Positions 1-8,761 are shown, counted from the first letter of the stretch. The stretch: 10,805 nt of DNA from Deltaproteobacteria bacterium (GCA_013151235.1 JAADIO010000020.1:1-10805), one strand, 5' to 3'. Numbers and translations: made by a program. Notes: generated by a model not told the origin, from the letters alone.

Positions 1-1
1 C

Positions 2-784
2 ACTGGAGAGGTCTCAAAATATAAACTTTGTTTTGACGACAAGAAACGTGATGCTCAAAAAAAGAAAGGTATATATATTGCTTGTGGGTATGATTGTGGG
101 CAGCGTGATGGTATGAAATACGGAAAAGTTAAAGAAAATCTATACAAATTTCTATTCCCTGTTGAAGAACAAGGAGAGTATAAGTACTGTGACTTATATG
201 CAGGCAAGGAGGCGGGCGACGGGAGTAATCAGCCAAAGGTTCATATTGCCTTTTATGGTTGGTCTTATAACAATTTTTATTGGACATTTGTGCCAGCAAA
301 GCAGTTGCCCTATACGCAAGTACTGGATATCCCTAAGTTTCGTGGTTATGTGAATGATTATGCAGATATGATTTCGCCCTCAGCAGAGCAGGAACTTAAA
401 AAAAAGCTGAGCGCGTTCGAACAACAAGATTCAACACAAATCGTTATCTTGACAATTCCATCTCTTCACGGAGATGCGATGGATGAATTCAGCCTTAAAG
501 TTGCTAATAAATGGAAGATAGGCCAAAGAGGGAAAGATAATGGTATCCTTTTTGTCGTTTCGAAACAGGACAAAAAGATGCGTATTGAAGTAGGGAAAGG
601 ATTAGAAGCGAGACTACCTAATCCCGCCGTTGGCAAGCTGATTAACCGGATTATCAAGCCGAAGTTTTCCAGCGGTGACTTCGATGGCGGGTTTATTGCG
701 GGTGCTTCTGCTCTGATAGATGCAACAAAAGGGGCTTATACGGCTGCAGCACAACATCGCGCAGTGACGGTTAATGGTCACTGA
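2..784 (+). CDS. TPM-domain protein, 5'-truncated by the window edge
   Basis: The frame is open from base 2, so the first ATG (113) is probably internal and the gene begins outside the window. The C-terminal ~150 residues form a TPM domain (TLP18.3/Psb32/MOLO-1, as in YgcG proteins): it starts near VNDYADMISPSAEQELKKKL, then TQIVILTIPSL, the hallmark GKDNGILFVVS, MRIEVGKGLEARLP and GDFDGGFIAG. TPM proteins are usually exported or membrane-attached; some plant homologues act in photosystem II repair, but bacterial roles are mostly unknown. The ~130 visible residues before TPM are not recognised; they hold several Cys (including an ACGYDC stretch) and a Tyr/Trp-rich segment. There is no transmembrane helix or Gly-rich tail after TPM, unlike typical YgcG; it ends about 20 residues past the domain. 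The DNA is more AT-rich than the block right of the IS, which suggests a separate origin. Domain call firm; function unknown. Confidence 0.8.
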   Translation, partial: TGEVSKYKLCFDDKKRDAQKKKGIYIACGYDCGQRDGMKYGKVKENLYKFLFPVEEQGEYKYCDLYAGKEAGDGSNQPKVHIAFYGWSYNNFYWTFVPAKQLPYTQVLDIPKFRGYVNDYADMISPSAEQELKKKLSAFEQQDSTQIVILTIPSLHGDAMDEFSLKVANKWKIGQRGKDNGILFVVSKQDKKMRIEVGKGLEARLPNPAVGKLINRIIKPKFSSGDFDGGFIAGASALIDATKGAYTAAAQHRAVTVNGH

Positions 785-813
785 AATCCCAAATCCAGCG
801 GTAGAAAAGAACT

Positions 814-836
814 CCTGGGGGTCAGACTTCGCTAAT
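814..836. repeat. Possible REP/mobile-element end motif
   Basis: The 122 bases between the TPM gene and the insertion sequence hold no gene. They contain a GGGGGTCAGACTTCGC motif (from about 817) resembling motifs I associate with dispersed REP/tyrosine-transposase repeats in environmental proteobacteria. Only one copy is present here, so assignment as a repeat rests on resemblance alone. Confidence 0.2.
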
Positions 837-906
837 TCTATATTTTACTTGCTCCCTTCTCCAAAAGTTTATAGGAGGCAAGAGGGCCTTTCAGGAAGCC
901 AAGGCC

Positions 907-945
907 TTTACGGGCTGTTGCCCAAACGCATTAATTCGAGCAGGA
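907..945 (+). repeat. Terminal inverted repeat, left end of IS
   Basis: This pairs with the complement of 2481-2520: 16 of the first 17 bases match, followed by patchy identity including TTAATT and the inner CAGGA. It lies on the 3' side of the transposase gene. Confidence 0.8.
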
Positions 946-954
946 GTTAGCTGA

Positions 955-2427
955 TCATTGTTCCTGCAAGTTTGCTTTCCACAATCCTTTCTCTTCAGCT
1001 CGAACAGGGATAAGAAATGGGGCTGGTAATAATGAAGTTCCCTTTTTCGATTGTGCGATAAGCATAGCTTTTGCTCCCTGTTTCAGCGGACTTTTGCCGT
1101 ACTTGATCAGCTTCTGAATGTTTTGTATGGCCGCTGTGAGATATTCCTGAATGCCGACACGCCATAGCCCTCTCCATCTGGCACGATCAAACTCATACGG
1201 TTTGCCATTCGCAAAGGACCTCTCCATCAAATGTTGTCGTGTCTTGATGTCCTTTTGGGATGGGGATGATTCCGTGACGGCAAGCATCTCTATAAGGTCA
1301 TCATGACGAAGATGCCGCTTGACGGTACGGCCTGTTTTGCTCCGTGTGCATTGGGGACGAAGTACACAGGCTGTGCAGTCCTTCCGGGCCGCCTTGTAGT
1401 CCCGACTTTGACGTTTCTTGTTTACGGTTCGGGGAATGAGTGTCTTTCCCGCCGGACAGCGATAGGTGTTGGTTTCTTCTTGATAGGCAAAACAATGGTC
1501 CGGAAAAATCCCTTCCCGGGATGAACTGTTTGCGTGCTTTTTACGCAGGGTCGGCATATGAGGTGCAACGCCTCTGTCCTTGCAGGCCAGCAAGTTCTGA
1601 ATGGTACCGTATTTGCTGTCAGCTACGATTGTGTCTGCCTGAACTCTTGTATTCTCCTGATGGGTGTCCAGCAAAGAGATCATCCGGTGGGCTTCGTTGA
1701 CATGACCGGGGGTTACTTCAATAGCGGTAATGATCTCGGCTACCGGATCTACGGCCCGGTGGGTCTGATAGCCAAGACGAGGGGTGCCTCGCTTCACGAT
1801 TGAGGCCTCGGGGTCGGTGGTCGAGACATAGCGCTGATTCACTTCTTGGGTCGACTTGCCCGCTGTTGGAGGATCTTCCTCCCGGTCGGACAATCTCTTC
1901 TCCAATTCAGGGTAGCCCTTCTTCAGATGCTTTTTCAGGGAGTGGGTGTCTACGACCGAATTGTTGGATGCATCTGCATCAATCAGACTGGAGTCGACAA
2001 AGATCTTTTTGCCGTCCACAAGGCCCACCTCGACACACTGCCAGACGATCCGTTCAAAAAAACTCTTGAAGGTTTCCACGCCCCACTTCTTTCTGGCTTT
2101 GGATAGGACACTGTGGTTCGGGATCTTGGAGTCCAGATTATACCCCAGAAACCAGAGCCAATCTAACCGTTCAGGAAGCGTCCCCATCAACTCTCGCTCG
2201 GAGCGAACGTTGTAGAGCACCAGGAGCAGCATCAGCTTCAAAATAATAGGGGGAGCTACGGAGATATTACCGTTACTTCCGTATTTGTCCCGGACTTCCT
2301 GATAGATAAACTCAAAGTCGATCAAGTTATCTATCTTTCTCAAGGGGTGGTTTTTACGAATTCTTTGGTCGAGATTAAATCCGGTGTAAAACAAGCTGGG
2401 TTGCGGAGGCGGTTGGTGGCCCATCAT
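955..2427 (-). CDS. IS1182-family DDE transposase
   Basis: Catalyses cut-and-paste movement of the surrounding IS. The N-terminal region (HPLRKIDNLIDFEFIYQEV, then SVAPPIILKLMLLLVLYNV) is the InsH/DUF772-type domain. The acidic catalytic residues appear as Asp in KKIFVDSSLIDADA (~145), Asp in IVADSKYGT (~270) and Glu in MERSFANGK (~402). A Cys cluster (YRCPAGK, then CTACVLRPQC) precedes the last one, as is usual in the family. About 490 residues, intact with no internal stop, so probably functional. I prefer the ATG at 2427, preceded by an AGAAGA-type ribosome site nine bases upstream; an in-frame GTG at 2466 would add 13 residues. The stop lies 48 bp inside the left IS end. Confidence 0.9.
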   Translation of the reverse strand: MMGHQPPPQPSLFYTGFNLDQRIRKNHPLRKIDNLIDFEFIYQEVRDKYGSNGNISVAPPIILKLMLLLVLYNVRSERELMGTLPERLDWLWFLGYNLDSKIPNHSVLSKARKKWGVETFKSFFERIVWQCVEVGLVDGKKIFVDSSLIDADASNNSVVDTHSLKKHLKKGYPELEKRLSDREEDPPTAGKSTQEVNQRYVSTTDPEASIVKRGTPRLGYQTHRAVDPVAEIITAIEVTPGHVNEAHRMISLLDTHQENTRVQADTIVADSKYGTIQNLLACKDRGVAPHMPTLRKKHANSSSREGIFPDHCFAYQEETNTYRCPAGKTLIPRTVNKKRQSRDYKAARKDCTACVLRPQCTRSKTGRTVKRHLRHDDLIEMLAVTESSPSQKDIKTRQHLMERSFANGKPYEFDRARWRGLWRVGIQEYLTAAIQNIQKLIKYGKSPLKQGAKAMLIAQSKKGTSLLPAPFLIPVRAEEKGLWKANLQEQ

Positions 2428-2480
2428 AAGTGTAGATCTTCTTTCTGCTTGTGTTCTTGGTTGCACAAATATACCATGGA

Positions 2481-2520
2481 TCCTGGCTTAATTAAAGAGA
2501 TTGGGGCAGCAGCCCGTAAA
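2481..2520 (-). repeat. Terminal inverted repeat, right end of IS
   Basis: Complement of the left terminal repeat at 907-945 with a few mismatches and one length difference. It lies upstream of the transposase start, where the transposase promoter would also be expected. Confidence 0.8.
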
Positions 2521-2656
2521 AACCTGACTCACTTCTCTGCTCTTGAGGATGATTCCGGCTTCATCGATATTCTTTGGGTACACCGATAATCATAAAGGGT
2601 CTGTTGTCGGATTTGCAAAAAGCCCATCTGTCGATGTCTGTTTATGGATCATTGTT
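2521..2656. other. Gap between IS and nitrilase gene
   Basis: This 136-bp stretch holds no complete gene and no convincing terminator for the secA-nitrilase unit. On the minus strand, an ATG at 2593 opens a ten-residue frame MIIGVPKEYR followed by a stop. Its first eight residues equal the typical start of alanine dehydrogenase, but there is no ribosome site and no further similarity in that frame (see findings). Confidence 0.5.
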
Positions 2657-3457
2657 TCACAGAGACGGTTTTTTCACGTCCCGGAGAAATCCGGTCTCTT
2701 CCCGGGCGGCGGCGACACGGGTCAGATCAACTTCGGCGAGAAGAATGCTCTCCTGCATGCCGATGGGATCGGCAATCAATTCTCCGTAAGGGTTGACGCA
2801 GAAGCTGTGTCCGTAGAAGTCGAGGTTTCCGTCGTGGCCGATCCGGTTCACCCGGAAGAGGTAGAGGTTGTTGACGAAGGCGTTGGCCGAGAGGATATGA
2901 AGCCAGCGTTCTTGGGAGGCGTAGGCCGCCGCCGTCGGGGCGAAAACGATTTCGGCCCCGCTCAGGGCAAGGGTCCGGCATCCTTCGGGGAAGAAGTTGT
3001 CCCAGCAGAGCTGCACCCCGATCCGGCCGCAGGCCGTCTCGAAGACGGGGAAGCCGGAATCGCCGGGCGTAAAGTAGAATTTCTCCCGCCATTCGGGGAG
3101 ATCGGGGAGATGGTTCTTCCGGTAGATCCCGGCGATCGTCCCGTCGGTGTCGAAGACGACGGCGGAGGAATAATCTCCTTTTTCACCCCGTTCATAGAAC
3201 GGGCAAATGAGGACGATCTTTTCTTTTTCCGCCAGCGTGCGGAAGGGATCGAATAGGGCGTCTTCTTTTGTAACGGCGTATTTCCGGGCCTCTTCGTTTT
3301 CCTCGTGAAGAAACCAGGGAAGATGGAAGAACTGGGGGAAGCAGATGATCCGGGCGCCGCTTTCCGCCGCGTGACCAGCGAGCTGCAGGGCCTTCTTCAG
3401 GTTCGCATCGATGTGGGCGGTTGTGGTGAGCTGGATGCCTGCAACTTTGATTTTCAT
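2657..3457 (-). CDS. Nitrilase-superfamily carbon-nitrogen hydrolase homologue with Glu-to-Gln active-site change
   Basis: A 266-residue, single-domain member of the CN-hydrolase superfamily, closest in style to N-carbamoylputrescine amidase-like amidases (IYRKNHLP, REKFYFTPGDSGF, GVQLCWDNFFPEG). Family members use a Glu-Lys-Cys triad to hydrolyse amides or nitriles. Lys114 and nucleophile Cys151 are present, as is a second conserved Glu (125) before KFYF. The position of the general-base Glu, however, reads Gln42 in IICFPQFFHLPWF (codon CAG). The enzyme may therefore be inactive, altered, or supplied with another acid; several acidic residues follow shortly (HEENEE, 51-56). The start is secure: ATG with GGAAAGGAGA just upstream. 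It lies 15 bp after secA and is presumably co-transcribed with it. Length is normal for the superfamily. Substrate cannot be deduced. Confidence 0.85.
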   Translation of the reverse strand: MKIKVAGIQLTTTAHIDANLKKALQLAGHAAESGARIICFPQFFHLPWFLHEENEEARKYAVTKEDALFDPFRTLAEKEKIVLICPFYERGEKGDYSSAVVFDTDGTIAGIYRKNHLPDLPEWREKFYFTPGDSGFPVFETACGRIGVQLCWDNFFPEGCRTLALSGAEIVFAPTAAAYASQERWLHILSANAFVNNLYLFRVNRIGHDGNLDFYGHSFCVNPYGELIADPIGMQESILLAEVDLTRVAAAREETGFLRDVKKPSL

Positions 3458-3472
3458 TCTCCTTTCCGGCGG

Positions 3473-6097
<2,625 letters not shown>

Positions 6098-6122
6098 AGA
6101 ATCTATTCTGCCATGATAAGGG

Positions 6123-6156
6123 AAAAATAAAAACCCCGGCACATCCAACACCGAGG
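6123..6156 (-). terminator. Intrinsic terminator after the M23 peptidase gene
   Basis: On the minus strand CCTCGG (6156-6151) pairs with CCGGGG (6139-6134), one G-U pair included, across an 11-base loop, followed directly by a T-rich run TTTTTATTTTT (6133-6123). It sits 42 bp past the M23 gene stop and 25 bp before the secA start codon. Confidence 0.65.
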
Positions 6157-6157
6157 T

Positions 6158-6186
6158 ATGGTAGCTTAAAGCAGAGGGTTTTTCAA
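6158..6186 (-). promoter_or_regulatory. Putative secA promoter (sigma70-type)
   Basis: Minus-strand TTGAAA (6186-6181), 17-base spacer, TACCAT (6163-6158). This gives 5/6 and 4/6 matches to the consensus at ideal spacing. The predicted start, near 6151, falls within the 5' arm of the terminator, so transcripts from here would largely escape that hairpin. Predicted from sequence only. Confidence 0.45.
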
Positions 6187-6197
6187 TGGAAAAGCGT

Positions 6198-7100
6198 TCA
6201 ATTCAGGATGTACTTTCTCGGATTGACCGGAACGCCGTTGACGCGGACCTCATAGTGAAGATGCGGGCCCGTGCTTCGGCCGGTATTTCCCACGTAGCAG
6301 ATTAGATCGCCCCGTTTGACCCGGTCGCCCCGTTTGACGACGATCTTTGAATTGTGGCCGAAGCGGAGGGTAATTCCATGTCCGTTATTGATCTCCAGCA
6401 GTTTGCCGTAGCCGTAATCGCCCCGTTTGACCCGTGTGACGATCCCGTTGCAGGGGGCGATGACGGGTGTTCCCGTATGTGTGGCGATATCCAGCCCCTC
6501 ATGCATCTTGGGATAGCCGGTAAAAGGGTCGATCCGTTTCCCGAATCCGGAAGTGACCCACCCCCGGACAGGCCAGATCGACGGGGTTGAGGCAAGCAGG
6601 GTTTTCTGGTCGGAGAAAAAATCGATTAGTTCCTGATCACTGATTTCCTGGCCGGCGGTGTTCTGTTGCAGCCGGTTCAGGTCCTGAACGATTTTCGTTG
6701 AGAGATCCGTCCGGTATGCCGGAGGGAGAGTGAGTCTTTCCGGTCCGCCGACGCCGCGAAGGGTGTCGCCGGCCGGGGTCTCTTCGAGGTCGGTCATGAC
6801 CCGGAGTTTGTGATTGAAATTCCGGAGAGAATCGACCTCCCGGTTCAGCAGATCAAGGTTCCGGCTGAAGGCCTGCAGTTGAAAGCGCTGGACCGTATTT
6901 TCCTTTCGCAGGGAATTGAACTCGGTCAACTCGCCTTTCATCCGGACATAATCGGAGACGAAATAGACCATCACGATTCCGATGACGAGCAAAACTGCAA
7001 CTGCTGCGCTGATCAACTGAACCGGGGCAAAGGCGGGGACCCGGATCTTTCGAACCTTTGCCGTCGGATCGGACATAATCATGATTGTATATTTTTTCAT
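6198..7100 (-). CDS. Membrane-anchored M23 (LytM-type) metallopeptidase
   Basis: Probable peptidoglycan endopeptidase or a regulator of such enzymes, anchored in the inner membrane with its catalytic part in the periplasm. A short basic N-terminus is followed by one transmembrane helix (about residues 27-49, [20 protein letters not shown]), a coiled-coil-like stretch (about 54-100) and a C-terminal peptidase_M23 domain (about 185-295). Zinc ligands and catalytic residues are visible: His200 and Asp204 in HEGLD, His249 in FGHNS, His280 and His282 in GPHLHYEV. They are complete, so the domain looks active rather than a degenerate EnvC/NlpD-type activator. The start at 7100 ([22 protein letters not shown]) is preferred over the upstream ATG at 7172, which lies inside a repeat element. 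About 300 residues. M23 genes are often found immediately upstream of secA in Geobacter-like bacteria, as here. Confidence 0.9.
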   Translation of the reverse strand: MKKYTIMIMSDPTAKVRKIRVPAFAPVQLISAAVAVLLVIGIVMVYFVSDYVRMKGELTEFNSLRKENTVQRFQLQAFSRNLDLLNREVDSLRNFNHKLRVMTDLEETPAGDTLRGVGGPERLTLPPAYRTDLSTKIVQDLNRLQQNTAGQEISDQELIDFFSDQKTLLASTPSIWPVRGWVTSGFGKRIDPFTGYPKMHEGLDIATHTGTPVIAPCNGIVTRVKRGDYGYGKLLEINNGHGITLRFGHNSKIVVKRGDRVKRGDLICYVGNTGRSTGPHLHYEVRVNGVPVNPRKYILN

Positions 7101-7111
7101 ATTTTTTCTTT

Positions 7112-7215
7112 GATGAAGTCGTAAAAAGTCGTTTTCCGGACTCCGTTCATGGTTCGACAGGCTACCGAGCATGGTGAGCCGGTCGAAGGGCTTCGTGACT
7201 TTTTACGACACCATC
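7112..7215. repeat. 104-bp inverted-repeat element (MITE/REP-like)
   Basis: The arms 7112-7130 and 7197-7215 are inverted copies matching at 17 of 19 positions, including a perfect 13-bp core GTCGTAAAAAGTC / GACTTTTTACGAC. Between them lies a second, imperfect inverted pair (GGTTCGACAGGCT from 7151; GGTGAGCCGGTCGAA from 7173). Such GTTCGACAGGCT/GGTGAGCC units recur as dispersed non-coding repeats in many environmental bacteria. There is no coding capacity of its own. It sits in the M23 leader, 11 bp upstream of the start codon, and would fold into a long hairpin in that transcript. Confidence 0.7.
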
Positions 7216-7345
7216 TTCTTTACGTCCCTTGATTATCGTGCCGTCATTCCACGGGGTTGAGAGGGTTTACCATATCTCAAAGGGGGCTGTCAATTTTTTT
7301 CACCCCTTCCTGCTTGGCAGTTACACTCTCCGCCTCCTCCCCCCT

Positions 7346-7360
7346 CCCCGGAGTACGGGG
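7346..7360 (-). other. GC-rich hairpin in the M23 leader
   Basis: Minus-strand CCCCG-TACTC-CGGGG forms a 5-bp stem with a 5-base loop about 30 nt after the predicted transcript start. It is bracketed by further potential pairing (CCGCC with GGCGG). I match it to no known riboswitch class. Confidence 0.35.
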
Positions 7361-7394
7361 CGGACAAAAGAAAAAGGGCATCGCCCATACTTCT

Positions 7395-7424
7395 ATTATA
7401 CGGGAGAAAGAAAAAAAATGTCAA
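7395..7424 (-). promoter_or_regulatory. Consensus sigma70-type promoter reading toward the M23 gene
   Basis: Minus-strand TTGACA (7424-7419) and TATAAT (7400-7395), both perfect hexamers, with an 18-base T-rich spacer. Predicted start is near 7388. No gene lies between it and the M23 start at 7100, so it yields a leader of about 290 nt. A second TTGACA (7293-7288), with only a poor -10 (GTAAAC, 17 bases on), lies inside the leader. The interval 7101-7474 otherwise holds the repeat element and hairpins described separately, and no gene. Confidence 0.7.
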
Positions 7425-7474
7425 TGTGCAATAAGGTTTCCACTTTTAGGCAGCGGAAGAAGAATCCCGGTCGT

Positions 7475-8134
7475 TCACGTCAGTTTCGTCCTCTCATCCA
7501 GGGGACATCCATCGCATCGGGGCTTGGGGGTGCAGTGAAGTTTTCCTACCCGGACGAAAAGGGCGTGGTATTCGTTGAACATCCGGACGTCATCGTCGAG
7601 GTGATCCATGAAGAGGGACTGGATCTCTTCGTAGGAACTTGTCTCGCCGCAGAGTCCGTGCCGGCTTAAGACCCGGTGAGTATAGGCGTCGACGACGAAG
7701 ACAGGTCTTTTCGCTGCATAAAGGAGGATCGAATCGGCCGTTTCCGGGCCGATCCCGGGAACCGCAAGAAGTTCCCTCCGAAGCTCTTCCGTCTGCGTCC
7801 GGAACATCCTTGAAAGGTTTCCGTCGTACTCTCTCTGAAGAAAACGGCAGAAAGACCGAAGACGCTTCGTCTTGATATTGTAATAGCCTGAAGGACGGAT
7901 CAGCTCGGCAAGCTTTCCGGGCGGGGTTTCTCGGAGGTTTTCATATCTCAGAAGATCTGCTTTCCGCAGGTTTGTAATCGCCCGCTCCACGTTCTTCCAG
8001 TTGGTATTCTGCGTCAGGATGGCGCCCAAGATGACCTCGAACCGGCTTTTTGCCGGCCACCAGTGCTGCGGGCCGTAGGCGGAAAAGAGTCTGTGGTAGA
8101 TTTCATGCAGACGTGTGGCGGGATCAGGGGACAT
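7475..8134 (-). CDS. HhH-GPD DNA glycosylase, endonuclease III-related / MagIII-like
   Basis: Base-excision repair glycosylase of the endonuclease III superfamily; its sequence style (WWPAKSRFEVILGAILTQNTNWKNVE, then VPGIGPETADSILLYA and FVVDAYTHRVLSR) resembles MagIII-type 3-methyladenine glycosylases. The catalytic Asp (149, in VVDAYTHR) is present, while the lyase Lys of true Nth is replaced by Glu131 (GIGPETA), implying a monofunctional glycosylase without AP-lyase activity. The C-terminus has three Cys (CTPKPRCDGC, spacing CX5CX2C) where Nth proteins carry four in a 4Fe-4S loop; translation stops nine residues later with no fourth Cys. The start at 8134 (MSPDPATRLHEIY) fits family N-termini, but an in-frame ATG at 8170 also exists and neither has a clear ribosome site. 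It overlaps the PAS gene stop by 11 bp, suggesting translational coupling. About 219 residues. Confidence 0.87.
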   Translation of the reverse strand: MSPDPATRLHEIYHRLFSAYGPQHWWPAKSRFEVILGAILTQNTNWKNVERAITNLRKADLLRYENLRETPPGKLAELIRPSGYYNIKTKRLRSFCRFLQREYDGNLSRMFRTQTEELRRELLAVPGIGPETADSILLYAAKRPVFVVDAYTHRVLSRHGLCGETSSYEEIQSLFMDHLDDDVRMFNEYHALFVRVGKLHCTPKPRCDGCPLDERTKLT

Positions 8135-8702
8135 AAGGAACAATGTTGCTCTCCGGGGTTTCCTCGCCATGCAGGGGAAGGGGCGATCCCGCCGGTGTTT
8201 CGTACAGAAGCACGATCCCGCCCAGCGGAGATCGCCGGTGATTCAAAATGGGTGTAATATGGAGGTCGAGGTGGATCTCCCCGCCGCTTTTTTTCGGAAA
8301 GGGAACCCTGCCCGCCCGGTGCGTTTCGCCCGGATCAAGGGCCTTTTCGATTTTTTCCATGCAGGGGTGCAGGAAGAGATCGATTTCTTTCCCAAGGATT
8401 TCATCTTCCACGATGTCAAGAAGGACCAAAGCACGCGGATTGGCGGTAACGACGATTCGTTTTGTATTAAAAACCACAATCCCGCAGGGAACCGTTTCGA
8501 GGAGGGTATGAAAGAGACTTGATTGCCCTTCGATGGTCTCTTGACTCAACTCCGCCTGAAGGCGCGCCAGGTCCTCTTTTCGACTGCCGGTGACAATCAT
8601 CTCCCGGATCCGATATTCCAGGTCCGCCAGGCGCCGGTTCTTTTCGATGAGCATCCGGGTCTGGTCCTGGATAATGGTCTGCAGTTGTTCAGTCTTGCTC
8701 AT
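8124..8702 (-). CDS. PAS-domain protein with N-terminal coiled coil
   Basis: About 192 residues. Residues 1-60 are heptad-like and charged (QTIIQDQTRMLIEKNRRLADLEYRI and on), probably a coiled coil. A single PAS domain follows (about 62-172): FHTLLETVPCGIVVFNT, VVTANPRALVLLDI, EDEILGKEIDLFL, then GEIHLDLHITPI and GGIVLLYE. There is no histidine kinase, GGDEF or DNA-binding domain and no membrane helix, so it would be a soluble stand-alone sensor or adaptor; no cofactor-binding residues can be assigned. The start at 8702 is chosen because AAGGAA lies about seven bases upstream; upstream in-frame ATGs lack this. It is preceded by its own putative promoter and overlaps the glycosylase gene by 11 bp. 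Partner and signal unknown. Confidence 0.8.
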   Translation of the reverse strand: MSKTEQLQTIIQDQTRMLIEKNRRLADLEYRIREMIVTGSRKEDLARLQAELSQETIEGQSSLFHTLLETVPCGIVVFNTKRIVVTANPRALVLLDIVEDEILGKEIDLFLHPCMEKIEKALDPGETHRAGRVPFPKKSGGEIHLDLHITPILNHRRSPLGGIVLLYETPAGSPLPLHGEETPESNIVPYVP

Positions 8703-8731
8703 GGGGAATTCCTTTTGCCCTTTCATCCTCC

Positions 8732-8761
8732 ATTGTAGGGTGAAGAGCCCCATTTTTGCAA
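8732..8761 (-). promoter_or_regulatory. Putative promoter for the PAS-glycosylase pair
   Basis: Minus-strand TTGCAA (8761-8756), 18-base spacer, TACAAT (8737-8732), located in the 82-bp gap between cutA and the PAS gene. It would let these two genes be expressed separately from larC-cutA. Predicted from sequence only. Confidence 0.4.

Larger units (their letters stand above)
907..2520 (-). mobile_element. IS1182-family insertion sequence, apparently complete
   Basis: A 1.6-kb element with one transposase gene on the minus strand, bounded by imperfect inverted repeats. The left end begins TTTACGGGCTGTTGCCC at 907; the complement of the right end, read inward from 2520, begins TTTACGGGCTGCTGCCC. 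The 17 terminal bases match at 16 positions, and similarity continues patchily (TTAATT, CAGGA) for about 40 bp. Size, single ORF and DDE transposase type fit IS1182. The flanking bases (ggcc on the left, aacc on the right) show no direct repeat, so either this copy made no target duplication or the flanks have since recombined. A 6-bp inverted repeat (885-890 with 901-906) lies immediately outside the left end. The ends could be a few bases further out, since the outward GG also matches. Confidence 0.85.

Noticed and set aside
2543-3256. Plus-strand open frame opposite the nitrilase gene
   Set aside because: The valine/glutamate-rich translation is typical of a shadow; the minus-strand gene has motifs and a ribosome site.
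6098-6151. N-terminal extension of SecA from a GTG at 6151
   Set aside because: It would translate across the terminator, and the Walker A numbering agrees with E. coli SecA only from the 6097 start.
7101-7172. N-terminal extension of the M23 protein from an ATG at 7172
   Set aside because: The extension is encoded by the inverted-repeat element; the ATG at 7100 directly precedes the basic stretch and membrane helix usual for this protein type.
7215-7474. Possible protein gene or 6S-type RNA in the gap before the M23 gene
   Set aside because: No minus-strand frame of useful length is present, and I could not fold it into a convincing 6S, tmRNA or riboswitch shape; only the promoter and hairpins are supported.
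7440-7500. Frameshift truncating the glycosylase C-terminus
   Set aside because: Neighbouring frames after the third Cys do not continue into a sensible CX5C ending, so a simple frameshift is not supported.
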